Assembly (NCBI GenBank): GCA_041649755.1
Contig: JBAZMK010000001.1
Coordinates: 62,001-126,000 of the forward strand
From: JAGVXH01 sp041649755
GTDB taxonomy: Archaea > Nanobdellota > Nanobdellia > Pacearchaeales > GW2011-AR1
Reading direction: 5' to 3'
DNA: 64,000 bases
Positions 15,572 to 24,117 of this stretch are shown one piece after another (within the stretch, counting starts at the first letter, position 1; every line of letters begins with the position of its first letter). The notes below the pieces were generated by a model that did not search any database, was not told the origin of the DNA, and saw only the letters and a program-made list of their open reading frames with translations. Both the position numbers and the translations under genes were made by a program.

Positions 15572-17607
15572 ATGTTTCCTCTTTTTAGCAAATCTTTTAG
15601 TTTTGCTTCGTTTGCTTCCCTGTCTTTTATGTTATAAACCTCATAAACTGGGTTTTCCCCAATTTCTTTTAATTTCCTAACTGATAGATCTCTTATTCCT
15701 CTTTTCCTTATGTTTTCTGAGACTAAAATCTTTCCAGAGTCTGAATCTGATATTCTTTTCGCCAGCGAAATTGTGTTTCCAACCCCTGTATACTCAAGTT
15801 TACCTTGATTTTTTGATGCGATGATGTCCCCTGAATTTACTCCCATGTTGAATTCTATTTTTTCTTTTGACCTTTTATTATATTCACATAATGCCCCCCA
15901 CAAGGCAAATGCAACTTTTGAAGCAAGAACTTCATTGGCGTAAGTTTTTGTAACTACTGGTGAAAAAATGATAAAGATGTAATCGCTCTTCCAATCTACT
16001 AAACCCCTCTTTGTATCCAAGTCTCCGATTAACTTTACCAAAGATTCTTTAGCCTGAGTCCCTAAAGTCCCATAATTCTTTATACTTAATGAAATAATTG
16101 CTGATGGATATTTCTCTCCCTTTAATACTAGGGCTGATTCTGCACCTGATGTTTTTCCCGAGGTTAAATCCAAGGTTTTTTTATCTGATTTACTTTTTTC
16201 ATATACAATGTCTTCCACTGATTTTCGCTTTCCTGAACCTCTGAACTTATCCAAAATTTTACTAAGAAAGTTCTTTTCCTCATGATTGTTTTTCTCATTG
16301 AGGTTTGTGGTCTTTTGAGATTTTCTTAACATAACTATTCCTACTCCACCGAATAAAACTATCAGAAATACCCATAAAACAAGATAGTTTCTAAAACTGC
16401 CTTTTTCCAAATCATCGATGGAAATTGCTCTTCCTGTAAGCAAAACCTGTTTTGACAGGGAGCTTTCTCCGTCTTCAACTAAAACCTCATATTCTCCTTC
16501 AGGTGCTCCCAGATTAAACTTTCTTTGTTCACCCATTTCCATATTTAGATTTAATTCTTTTGTTTCATTTCCTATCTGGACGCTTATAGTCTTGTTGTAA
16601 CGGGCATTACCAACATTGGTTACGATAAGAACGGAACCTTCAATCTCTAAGTTAACTTTTTGAAGTTCTTTCATTTCTATTTCTCTTTCTTCTCCGAGCT
16701 TTTCAAAGAAAACTCTTAATTTCCAGATTCCTGCAGTAGCGTTTGTAGGAAAATTTACTTTAAAATAATCTTTTGTATTCATTAAGACCTCTCTTTCTTC
16801 GCCTGAAGGAGAGATTAATTTTCCCGAAACTTTTCCACTCATTTCTTTTCCCGATTGGTCAAAGACTTCGGCACTTATTGTAAATTCTCCTCCCGGCGTT
16901 GCTACATTATCGGATAATGTTAATACGAGTGAAGTAGCTACTTGATTTATGTCAAAAGAAATTCTGGACGAACCAGTGTTTAGCCTTCCCTTGCTTCCTA
17001 AATCATAAGCAGTTATGTTAAGATAATATGTTCCAGCTTCTAATGTTTCAGAAAGACTAAAAGTGTTCATCATCTGCCCAGATTCAACAGCCTTACTAAA
17101 GAAGGATGCTTCAGTAACCTCAATGAACCCATTAAATAAATCCCCATTTGCTTTTACAGCGTCAACCTTTAAGGTTATTGCTTCTTTTGGATTATAAGAT
17201 TTTTTATCTAGCGTCGGGGTTATAAAGATTTTATCTGTGATAGTGAAAACTTTTGTAGAGACTGCATTTTGACCTATATAAGCAATAATCTGACAATTTC
17301 CTATAATATCTGTTATGTTTTCTATCTCAAGGTCTTCCTCATCTAAAATTTTGAAGGGAAGTTCATATACCGAATCTTTCTCTGTCGGAAAAGACCTTGC
17401 AGAAACTTTCGCAAGATTAATTGTTTTGTTGCTACAAACCAAGTCTATGTTAAAATTCCCACTTTCTTCCCCTCTTACTCCACTTACAGTTACATATAAT
17501 TTATCTTTTAAATTGTATGTTCCTAAAGGTTCGGAAATAGACATTTCTGCGAAAACTAATGAAGTTAAAAAAAGCATAATAAGTATTAATCCCAATCTCT
17601 TTTTCAT
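15568..17607 (-). CDS. membrane protein with extracellular beta-domains and cytoplasmic class III cyclase-like domain
   Basis: 679 residues. Signal peptide at 1-20, a long extracellular region of Ig/CARDB-like beta modules, a transmembrane segment at about 406-427, then a basic linker and a cytoplasmic domain at about 480-660 resembling class III nucleotidyl cyclases (NMGVNSGDIIA, KLEYTGVGNTISLAKRISDS, GKILVSENI). Key residues look lost: the first metal Asp position reads SLSIKNYG and the Asn of the VNxAxR motif is Ser. So either a pseudo-cyclase sensor or a divergent enzyme. Topology fits one-component signal transduction. Confidence 0.7.
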   Translation of the reverse strand: MKKRLGLILIMLFLTSLVFAEMSISEPLGTYNLKDKLYVTVSGVRGEESGNFNIDLVCSNKTINLAKVSARSFPTEKDSVYELPFKILDEEDLEIENITDIIGNCQIIAYIGQNAVSTKVFTITDKIFITPTLDKKSYNPKEAITLKVDAVKANGDLFNGFIEVTEASFFSKAVESGQMMNTFSLSETLEAGTYYLNITAYDLGSKGRLNTGSSRISFDINQVATSLVLTLSDNVATPGGEFTISAEVFDQSGKEMSGKVSGKLISPSGEEREVLMNTKDYFKVNFPTNATAGIWKLRVFFEKLGEEREIEMKELQKVNLEIEGSVLIVTNVGNARYNKTISVQIGNETKELNLNMEMGEQRKFNLGAPEGEYEVLVEDGESSLSKQVLLTGRAISIDDLEKGSFRNYLVLWVFLIVLFGGVGIVMLRKSQKTTNLNEKNNHEEKNFLSKILDKFRGSGKRKSVEDIVYEKSKSDKKTLDLTSGKTSGAESALVLKGEKYPSAIISLSIKNYGTLGTQAKESLVKLIGDLDTKRGLVDWKSDYIFIIFSPVVTKTYANEVLASKVAFALWGALCEYNKRSKEKIEFNMGVNSGDIIASKNQGKLEYTGVGNTISLAKRISDSDSGKILVSENIRKRGIRDLSVRKLKEIGENPVYEVYNIKDREANEAKLKDLLKRGNI

Positions 17608-17665
17608 TCTTTAAATATGACAAGATACTATTTAAATATTATCGTAAAGCAATCTCATAAACAAA

Positions 17666-17674
17666 TTTATAAAT
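17666..17674 (+). promoter_or_regulatory. TATA box of trpS
   Basis: TTTATAAAT about 25 nt upstream of ATG 17694, consistent with a leaderless mRNA. Confidence 0.6.
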
Positions 17675-17693
17675 GTCGGGGGGTTAGAGTTTT

Positions 17694-18794
17694 ATGGCAA
17701 ATAAGGTGACTCCGTGGGAAGTTTCCGGAGAGGTAGATTATGACAAACTTGTGAAAGAATTTGGGACGATTAAGATTTCTGACAAGATTTATGAGAGAGT
17801 AAAAAATTGCCATCCTCTTCTTAGAAGGAAAATCTACTTTTCACATAGAGATTTTGATAGGTGGCTTAGTGCTTTTGATGAAGGAAAAAAGGTTTCTGTG
17901 ATAACTGGTAGGGGTCCTTCTGAAAAAATGCATATTGGACATCTTGTTCCTTTGCTTGTGGCTAAGTCACTTCAGGAGAATTTTGACTGCCCTGTTTTTA
18001 TACCTATTTCTGATGATGAGAAGTTTTTTGTAAATGAGAATATAACATTTGAGCAGTCTTTAAAGTTCTCTTATGATAATATTTTAGATATCATAGCCCT
18101 TGGTTTTGACCCTGAAAAAACATTTATTTTTGAAGATTTCGTTTATACAGACATTTACAAGTATGCGGCAAGGATAGCAAAAAGAATAACTTACTCTACG
18201 GCTAAGGCGACGTTTGGGCTTTCTCCTGAGAAGAATATTGGCTGGTCTTTTTATCCTGCAATGCAGGCTGCACATATTCTGTTCCCCCAGTTCTATTTAA
18301 AGGAAAAGCACATTTCGGTGGTTCCTGTTGGAATTGACCAAGACCCTTTTATAAGGTTGACAAGAGATATTGCTAACCATTCTGATTTTAAACTTGAAAA
18401 ACCTGCGGCGATTCACGCTAAATTTATTCCTTCACTATATGGGGGGATAAAAATGTCATCAAGCGGAGAAGGGGTTATCTTCCTTTCTGATGACCCAAAA
18501 ACCGTAAAGAAAAAAATAAACAAATATGCTTTTTCCGGCGGTCAGGCAACAATTGAAGAGCACAGAAAGAAAGGGGGAAACGCCGAAATTGATGTTTCCT
18601 TTCAATATTTAAAAATGTTTTTTGAACCAGATGATAATAAACTTGAAGAAATTAAAAAGAAATATGAGTCGGGAAAGATGCTTTCAGGGGAGTTGAAAGG
18701 AATTTTAATTGAGAGAATAAATGAATTCTTAAAGGAACACCAAAAGAAGAAGAAAGAAGCTGAAAAAAGAATTGACCAGTTTTTGATTAAATAA
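17694..18794 (+). CDS. trpS: tryptophanyl-tRNA synthetase, archaeal/eukaryotic type
   Basis: 366 residues. Class I synthetase that charges tRNA-Trp. Seen: an N-terminal TPWEVSGEVDYDKL extension typical of the archaeal/eukaryotic form, the HIGH-like motif (KMHIGHLVPL), AMQAAHILFPQ in the active site, and KMSSSGEGVIFLSDD (KMSKS equivalent). Single-gene unit with its own TATA box. Confidence 0.97.
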   Translation: MANKVTPWEVSGEVDYDKLVKEFGTIKISDKIYERVKNCHPLLRRKIYFSHRDFDRWLSAFDEGKKVSVITGRGPSEKMHIGHLVPLLVAKSLQENFDCPVFIPISDDEKFFVNENITFEQSLKFSYDNILDIIALGFDPEKTFIFEDFVYTDIYKYAARIAKRITYSTAKATFGLSPEKNIGWSFYPAMQAAHILFPQFYLKEKHISVVPVGIDQDPFIRLTRDIANHSDFKLEKPAAIHAKFIPSLYGGIKMSSSGEGVIFLSDDPKTVKKKINKYAFSGGQATIEEHRKKGGNAEIDVSFQYLKMFFEPDDNKLEEIKKKYESGKMLSGELKGILIERINEFLKEHQKKKKEAEKRIDQFLIK

Positions 18795-18805
18795 CTCTTA
18801 AAAAA

Positions 18806-19687
18806 TTAATATTCCTGAATAGAAGTTGGTTGCTCTTGCTGAGGGGTTTGTTGAACTATTGGTTTTTGGGGTTGTTGAGAGGGCGCTTGTTGAATAGGTG
18901 TTGGGAAGCTGGTTACTTCTTCTGCACTTTGCTGGGGTTCTACATCTGTATAATCCCCTTCTATCGCGGGAATTTCCCCAATAACAAGCGAAGGGTCAAT
19001 AACCTCAATTCCTTTTTGCGTTATTTTCATTCCAATAGCATTCCTCTCGTGGGAGGTTCGTCTCATTTTGGCTATTCTTAAGGCTCTATCTCCAGCTCCA
19101 GCGATTCCTGATTCATAAAAAACCGTAACAGAGTCTGATAAGAATTTTAGCACGTCTGTTTTTGCTAGTTCGCTATTTCCCCCATTCATTTCACTTTCAA
19201 GACTTTCATCGGCATAGATACAAGTCACTTTTAGTCTTTTCATTAAAGAAGATAATTCAAAAATAGTTTGTCTTACTTTTCCGAGGTCGTCAAGATTCAT
19301 AGCAAGAACTGAGATTGGGTCAAAGCAAATTCTCCTTATATCATTTTTAGAAATTATTTTAGTCAGTTCTGATTTTAATTCTTCAATTGATGTCTGTGGA
19401 GCGAATCTCATAAATTTTATTTTTCCCATATTATTTAATTTAGTAAAATCCCAGCCGTAAACCATTCCATCTTTTAATATCTCCACGACGTCGGGTTCAA
19501 ATGAGCAGTAAAGCCCGTTTTCGTTAAACCTCGTTGCACCATTCCATAAGAATTCTAAGAGAAAAGTAGTTTTTCCTGAACCTGGACCCCCAACAAGAAG
19601 ATTATCAGAATTTCTTACAAATCCCCCTTGACAAAGGCGGTCAAAACCCTTTATACCAGTAGGACACCTCTCTATCAAATCACTCAT
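18806..19687 (-). CDS. KaiC-like RecA-fold ATPase with Pro/Gln-rich tail
   Basis: 293 residues. KaiC domain opening PTGIKGFDRLCQGG, Walker A GGPGSGKTTFL near residue 34, Walker B-like IRRICFDPISVLA near residue 140. The C-terminal 50 residues are a low-complexity Pro/Gln tail (PTPIQQAPSQQPQKP), probably disordered. Single-domain archaeal KaiC homologues are widespread ATPases tied to motility, signalling or unknown roles; none can be chosen here. Divergent from thrS. Confidence 0.88.
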   Translation of the reverse strand: MSDLIERCPTGIKGFDRLCQGGFVRNSDNLLVGGPGSGKTTFLLEFLWNGATRFNENGLYCSFEPDVVEILKDGMVYGWDFTKLNNMGKIKFMRFAPQTSIEELKSELTKIISKNDIRRICFDPISVLAMNLDDLGKVRQTIFELSSLMKRLKVTCIYADESLESEMNGGNSELAKTDVLKFLSDSVTVFYESGIAGAGDRALRIAKMRRTSHERNAIGMKITQKGIEVIDPSLVIGEIPAIEGDYTDVEPQQSAEEVTSFPTPIQQAPSQQPQKPIVQQTPQQEQPTSIQEY

Positions 19688-19757
19688 AAAAATAATTATA
19701 CTTTCTTATTTATAAACCATTCGGTTAACTTTAAAAAGAATTCTGATATATAATTGT

Positions 19758-21470
19758 ATGAAAATATTAAGTTTGCATTGTGACTATTTGAAATTTAAGC
19801 CTTTGAAAAAAGCGATTAAAAATCCAGAAGAATTGAAAGGTAAAGAAGAGGTCAATGTTAAAGAACCTTTAGGTGTTTTTGTTGCTGTTGAGAAAATTGA
19901 TGAATTAAACCCTGACAAAGCTTCTGATGAGCTCGTTAAAAATGTTTTAGAAATTCTAGAAAAAACTGGAGCGAAAAAAGTCGTCCTTTATCCCTATGCC
20001 CATCTCTCCTCAAATTTAGCCGACTCCGATACAGCTCTTCTCGTCTTAATTGAGTCTGAAACTAAATTGAAAAAAAAGAAGATTGAAGTTTATCGTGCCC
20101 CTTTTGGCTATTATAAAGAATTTGAATTGAAATGTAAGGGCCATCCTCTGGCGGAATTATCAAGAGAAATTGGCGGAGAAGAAAAGGTGATAGAGATAAG
20201 CAACAAAAAAGAAGATTATGATGAAAAAAAACTCTTAAGGCAGATTGCTAAATCAAAACTTGACACTTCAAAACTTAAAGAAAATGACCACAGAATTTTA
20301 GGGCAGAAGCTGGATTTGTTTTCTTTTAACGAAGTCGCACCCGGAATGGTTTTCTGGCATAATAAAGGATTAATCATTTATAACGAGCTTGCTGAATTTT
20401 GGAGAGAAGTCCATAGAAGAAATGGCTATCAGGAGATAAAAACACCTCAGATAATGGATTCAAAGGTTTGGAAAATTTCGGGTCATTGGGACAAATATAA
20501 AGAGAATAATTTTGTTACTAATTATGAGAATCGGGATTTTCTTGTGAAACCTATGAGTTGCCCTGGCGGATTGCTTGTTTTCAAAAACTCTCCTAAATCT
20601 TACAAAGACCTTCCTTTGAGGGTTGGAGAGCTTGGAGTTGTCCACAGGTGTGAATTATCAGGAGTTTTGGCAGGGCTTTTTAGAGTTATTCAATTTACAC
20701 AAGATGATGCTCATGTTTTTTGCACAGAGGAGCAAGTGGAAGATGAGGTTTCAAAATTGATGGATTTAGTTGATTTTGTATATAAGAAATTTGGTTTTGA
20801 ATACAAGGTGGAATTGTCTACCCGTCCTGAAAAAAGGATTGGTGATGAGAAAATTTGGGACTTGTCAGAAAGTATCTTAAAGAAAGTTCTTGAGAAGAAA
20901 AAGATTAAATTTAAGATTAACGAAGGGGATGGGGCTTTTTATGGTCCAAAAATTGATTTTCATTTAACAGATTCTTTAAAAAGAACATGGCAGTGCGGAA
21001 CTATTCAGCTTGACTTTTCAATGCCAGAGAGGTTTGAAATATCTTATATTGATAAAGATAATGAAAAGAAACGTCCAGTTATGCTTCATAATGCTATTTA
21101 TGGCTCATTAGAGAGGTTTGCAGGGATACTATTAGAGCATACTAATGGAGCTCTTCCTCTTTGGCTGTCTCCTGTTCAAGTGCGTGTTTTGAGTTTTACT
21201 GACAGAAATATAGAAAAGGCAAAAGAATTTTTTGATAAATTGAAGGAAGAAGGAATTCGGGCAGATTTTGATTTTGACTCAACAACTGTTAATGACAAAG
21301 TAAGAAATGCAGAAATGATGAAAATTCCTTATATTATAACTATCGGAGATAAGGAAGAAGAAAAAGAGACTCTTGCTGTTCGTGAAAGGGGAGAAAAGAA
21401 ACTGAGATTTGACGTTAAATTGGAAGAATTTGTTAAAGAAGTAAAAGAAAAGGTTTCTAAAAGAATTTAG
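19758..21470 (+). CDS. thrS: threonyl-tRNA synthetase, archaeal type
   Basis: 570 residues, slightly short of the usual about 620. It opens with the archaea-specific N-terminal editing domain (MKILSLHCDYLKFKPLKKAI), a D-aminoacyl-tRNA deacylase-like fold that clears Ser-tRNA-Thr. The class II core follows with MSCPGG, RVGELGVVHRCELSG, FTQDDAHVFC and GSLERFAGILLEH, then the C-terminal anticodon-binding domain. Charges tRNA-Thr. Confidence 0.96.
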   Translation: MKILSLHCDYLKFKPLKKAIKNPEELKGKEEVNVKEPLGVFVAVEKIDELNPDKASDELVKNVLEILEKTGAKKVVLYPYAHLSSNLADSDTALLVLIESETKLKKKKIEVYRAPFGYYKEFELKCKGHPLAELSREIGGEEKVIEISNKKEDYDEKKLLRQIAKSKLDTSKLKENDHRILGQKLDLFSFNEVAPGMVFWHNKGLIIYNELAEFWREVHRRNGYQEIKTPQIMDSKVWKISGHWDKYKENNFVTNYENRDFLVKPMSCPGGLLVFKNSPKSYKDLPLRVGELGVVHRCELSGVLAGLFRVIQFTQDDAHVFCTEEQVEDEVSKLMDLVDFVYKKFGFEYKVELSTRPEKRIGDEKIWDLSESILKKVLEKKKIKFKINEGDGAFYGPKIDFHLTDSLKRTWQCGTIQLDFSMPERFEISYIDKDNEKKRPVMLHNAIYGSLERFAGILLEHTNGALPLWLSPVQVRVLSFTDRNIEKAKEFFDKLKEEGIRADFDFDSTTVNDKVRNAEMMKIPYIITIGDKEEEKETLAVRERGEKKLRFDVKLEEFVKEVKEKVSKRI

Positions 21471-21550
21471 TTCTATAAGGGGCGACTTAAAACATTAAAA
21501 ATAGGGGTTCGCTTTTACGCAAGGAGAATTTTGAAAGAGTAGAGAAAAAA

Positions 21551-22105
21551 TTAAAACTTAACTTGGGGCATCGCTCTCGATTCTTCAGGAATCTGAAGAT
21601 AATCTTTTTTACCGAACTTGTAAAGAGAAGCGAACCATTTTCCAGGAATTGTTGTCTGAAGGATATTGTAACTCATTATTCCGTCGTTAAAGTATTGTCT
21701 TGCGTAAGCTATCTTGTTTTCAATTGCGGAAATTTCCTGCTGGAAATGTAAGAAGTTCTCATTTGCCTTAAGATTTGGATAATTTTCTGCGACTGCAAAA
21801 AGTCTTCCTAATGCTCCTTCAAGCTTGTTGCCAGCTTTTATTTTTGACTGCAAATCTTTTGCTCCAATTAAAGATTTTCTTGCGTTCGTTACTTCCGTTA
21901 TGACTGCCTTCTCATGTTTCATATAACCCTTAACAGATTCTATTAAACTTGGAACGAGGTCTGCTCTTTTCTTTAATTGAACATCAATTTGGGCTAGAGA
22001 ATTATCTATTTGATTAGATAAGGTGACAAAACGATTGTAGTATATAAATAGTATTATGGCCAAAACAAGAACTATCCCGATTAATATCCAAATTATGAAA
22101 GCCAT
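21551..22105 (-). CDS. lemA: LemA-family membrane protein
   Basis: 184 residues. N-terminal transmembrane helix (about 5-24) followed by the helical LemA core: YNRFVTLSNQIDNSLAQIDVQLKKRADLVP, given here as its ends YNRF and KRADLVPSL, then AVAENYPNLKANENF and IAYARQYFND. The core faces the outside. The function of LemA proteins is poorly defined. Divergent from a small membrane protein gene with 50 nt between starts. Confidence 0.92.
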   Translation of the reverse strand: MAFIIWILIGIVLVLAIILFIYYNRFVTLSNQIDNSLAQIDVQLKKRADLVPSLIESVKGYMKHEKAVITEVTNARKSLIGAKDLQSKIKAGNKLEGALGRLFAVAENYPNLKANENFLHFQQEISAIENKIAYARQYFNDGIMSYNILQTTIPGKWFASLYKFGKKDYLQIPEESRAMPQVKF

Positions 22106-22126
22106 AACCTCTTCAAGCGGGTTAAG

Positions 22127-22135
22127 TTTATAAAT
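22127..22135. promoter_or_regulatory. palindromic TATA box shared by lemA and the divergent small gene
   Basis: TTTATAAA (22127-22134) is self-complementary and sits exactly midway between the lemA start (22105, minus) and ATG 22156 (plus), 25.5 nt from each. One box can therefore serve two leaderless genes. Confidence 0.55.
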
Positions 22136-22155
22136 CTTGTGGGATTAGAAAAGAG

Positions 22156-22326
22156 ATGGTCAGTAAAAAAAGAGCCGTGGCGATTACGATAGGAATTTTA
22201 ATTATTCTTTTGCTTTTAGCTGCTGTTGCTTATTTTTCTGGGGTGACTGGAAATGTGATAACAAGCCCTGCAATTATTTTAACGATTTTAAAGAATAACA
22301 AAAAGGAGGTAAAATGCATAAGATAA
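22156..22326 (+). CDS. small single-pass membrane protein
   Basis: 56 residues: MVSKKRAVAITIG, then a strongly hydrophobic helix (ILIILLLLAAVAYFSG), then a short basic tail. Its last codons overlap the start of the ferredoxin gene by 13 nt. The position is supported by the palindromic TATA box 25 nt upstream. Function unknown; it may only be the leader cistron for the ferredoxin. Confidence 0.55.
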   Translation: MVSKKRAVAITIGILIILLLLAAVAYFSGVTGNVITSPAIILTILKNNKKEVKCIR

Positions 22327-22496
22327 GTGTTGATAGAAACAAATGTATCGGGTGTGGAGCTTGTGTTGCAACCTGCCCTAAATCTTTTAAGTTAGACGGG
22401 GGGAAAGCAAAACCTAAGAAAGCCGAAGTAGGGGAAATAACCTGTGAAAAAGAAGCGGAAGAAGGCTGTCCTGTTGGTGCTATAAAAGTTATATAG
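22314..22496 (+). CDS. single-cluster [4Fe-4S] ferredoxin
   Basis: 60 residues: CIGCGACVATCP (C-x2-C-x2-C plus the C before Pro) at the N-terminus and CEKEAEEGCPVGAI at the C-terminus, the layout of small one-cluster ferredoxins in which the final CP supplies the fourth ligand. A strong Shine-Dalgarno (GGAGGT at 22305) precedes the ATG, unlike the leaderless neighbours. Electron carrier; partner unknown. Confidence 0.92.
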   Translation: MHKISVDRNKCIGCGACVATCPKSFKLDGGKAKPKKAEVGEITCEKEAEEGCPVGAIKVI

Positions 22497-22507
22497 CTTT
22501 TTAATAG

Positions 22508-23653
22508 TTAATCTTCCTCAATTTGCGGATATTCGTGCAAATTACCTTCAAAGTTTTTCATTATAACTTTTTTACTATTTATCTCCTGAATATAGTTTGG
22601 AATTGCAGGGACCTTTCCACCTCCTCCAGGGGCATCTATTACATAAGTAGGGACACATAAACCAGAAGTGTGACCCCGGATTGCTTTGTAGATTTCTTGT
22701 CCTTTTTCAACCCTTGTCCTAAAATGGTTAGTTCCTCTGACTGGGTCTGCCTGATAGATATAATAAGGTCTGACCCTCATACTGACTAACCCCTGCATTA
22801 ATTCTTTCATAACATTTGGGTCGTCATTTACACCTTTTAATAAAACTGTCTGACATCCAACTGGGATACCTGAATCTGCGAGCATTTCACAAGCTCTTCG
22901 ACTTTCGGGAGTGATTTCGTTAGGGTGATTAAAGTGGGTGTTGATATAAATGGGGTGATACTTTTTTAGAATATCGCATAATTGAGGAGTTATTCTTTGG
23001 GGGAGAACGCAGGGTATTCTCGTTCCAATACGAATGATAGAGTTTTTACGTTCTTTTAAGATTTTATAAATGGAACTTATTATTCTCTCTAAAATATTAT
23101 CACTTAGCATAAACGGGTCTCCTCCGGAAAGTAAAACGTCGCGAATTTCCAAGTGACTTTTTATATAATTCAGGCCTTCAATTACTTCTTTCCATGTGGG
23201 TTGTTTGTTGATATCGCCGACCTTTCTTTTTCGTGTACAGAAACGGCAATACATTGCACATTTATTAGAAACCCTAAATAAAACTCTGTCTGGATATCTG
23301 TGGGTTATAAGTGATGGGACATTTACTCTTTTTTGATGCTCAGGTTCTTCGTTAAGCGGGTCCTCACAGCCAAAAGAATCAGAAAGTTCTTCTTTAGATG
23401 GAATACATTGCTTGTAAATCGGGTCATTTTTTTCTTTAATAAGGGAAAGATAATAGGGATTGATAAGGGCAGGATACTTTTTACAAACTTCTTTTATTTC
23501 CTGTTCTGGTAGACCTAAAAGGTATGAAATTGAACATGGGCTTGAAAGGCTTTTTGACAAGATGCTTTTCCATTCAGGGATAACTAAAGCAACATTATTG
23601 GGATTAGGAGGTTCATCCTCTTCACACCCAGAGAATTCTACTATACTGCCCAT
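22508..23653 (-). CDS. lysine 2,3-aminomutase family radical SAM enzyme (KamA-like)
   Basis: 381 residues. The radical SAM triad is CAMYCRFCTRKRKVGD (CxxxCxxC), preceded by THRYPDRVLFRVSN and followed by LLSGGDPFML and the PLP lysine region RPYYIYQADPVRGTNHFRT. KamA members convert L-alpha-lysine to beta-lysine, used for osmolytes in methanogens or EF-P modification in bacteria; the product's use here is not evident. C-terminal YVIDAPGGGGKVP fits the family. Divergent from the Fe-S operon whose products it would need. Confidence 0.9.
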   Translation of the reverse strand: MGSIVEFSGCEEDEPPNPNNVALVIPEWKSILSKSLSSPCSISYLLGLPEQEIKEVCKKYPALINPYYLSLIKEKNDPIYKQCIPSKEELSDSFGCEDPLNEEPEHQKRVNVPSLITHRYPDRVLFRVSNKCAMYCRFCTRKRKVGDINKQPTWKEVIEGLNYIKSHLEIRDVLLSGGDPFMLSDNILERIISSIYKILKERKNSIIRIGTRIPCVLPQRITPQLCDILKKYHPIYINTHFNHPNEITPESRRACEMLADSGIPVGCQTVLLKGVNDDPNVMKELMQGLVSMRVRPYYIYQADPVRGTNHFRTRVEKGQEIYKAIRGHTSGLCVPTYVIDAPGGGGKVPAIPNYIQEINSKKVIMKNFEGNLHEYPQIEED

Positions 23654-23722
23654 CTAATGATGATAGATACAAATGAGTAAGTTTATAAATATTTCTCTAA
23701 AGAGTTTTGGTCGTTCAAAAAA

Positions 23723-23731
23723 TTTATAAAC
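23723..23731 (+). promoter_or_regulatory. TATA box of the Fe-S assembly operon
   Basis: TTTATAAAC about 25 nt before ATG 23752, directly followed by the palindrome at 23736-23751. Confidence 0.65.
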
Positions 23732-23735
23732 CTCA

Positions 23736-23751
23736 GTTAACTATAGTTAAC
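23736..23751 (+). promoter_or_regulatory. perfect palindromic operator abutting the Fe-S regulator start
   Basis: GTTAACTATAGTTAAC reads identically on both strands over 16 nt. It fills the gap between the TATA box and the ATG at 23752 with no spare base, so a bound dimer would block RNA polymerase at the start site. The adjacent gene encodes an HTH protein, so autorepression is the simplest reading. Confidence 0.75.
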
Positions 23752-24117
23752 ATGTATCTGCTACCTCAGGAAATAGAAGTTTGGTATATCATACCTGCAG
23801 TAAGGAAAGAGTTAGCGATGCTTCTGATTAGTGAATATAGATTAAGTTACGAAAAGACGGGGGACACTCTCGGGGTCAGTAAAGCAGCAGTTTCTCAGTA
23901 TGTGTCTAATAAAAGAGCTAATAAAATTAAACTAAGTGATGAGGTAAAAAAAGAAATTAAAAAGTCTTCTAAAGTAATTTATGAAAACCCCCGAATGGCT
24001 GTTTTAGAAATTCAAAGAATTCTCAAATTTATGAAAGATACGAGCTGTTCTTGTAACGTCTGCAAAAGGTATAATAAAGAAGTAATTAAATATTGCAATT
24101 GTGAGCCGAGGTACTGA
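23752..24117 (+). CDS. HTH regulator with C-terminal cysteine cluster (probable Fe-S sensor)
   Basis: 121 residues from ATG 23752; an in-frame TTG at 23707 lies upstream of the TATA box and is rejected. An HTH (YEKTGDTLGVSKAAVSQYVSNK) is followed by a helical linker and a Cys-rich end: CSCNVC then CNC, five cysteines suitable for an Fe-S cluster. Head of the operon with iscS (TGATG overlap) and iscU. By analogy with IscR and SufR, it probably senses cluster status and represses the operon through the adjoining palindrome (inference). Confidence 0.78.
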   Translation: MYLLPQEIEVWYIIPAVRKELAMLLISEYRLSYEKTGDTLGVSKAAVSQYVSNKRANKIKLSDEVKKEIKKSSKVIYENPRMAVLEIQRILKFMKDTSCSCNVCKRYNKEVIKYCNCEPRY

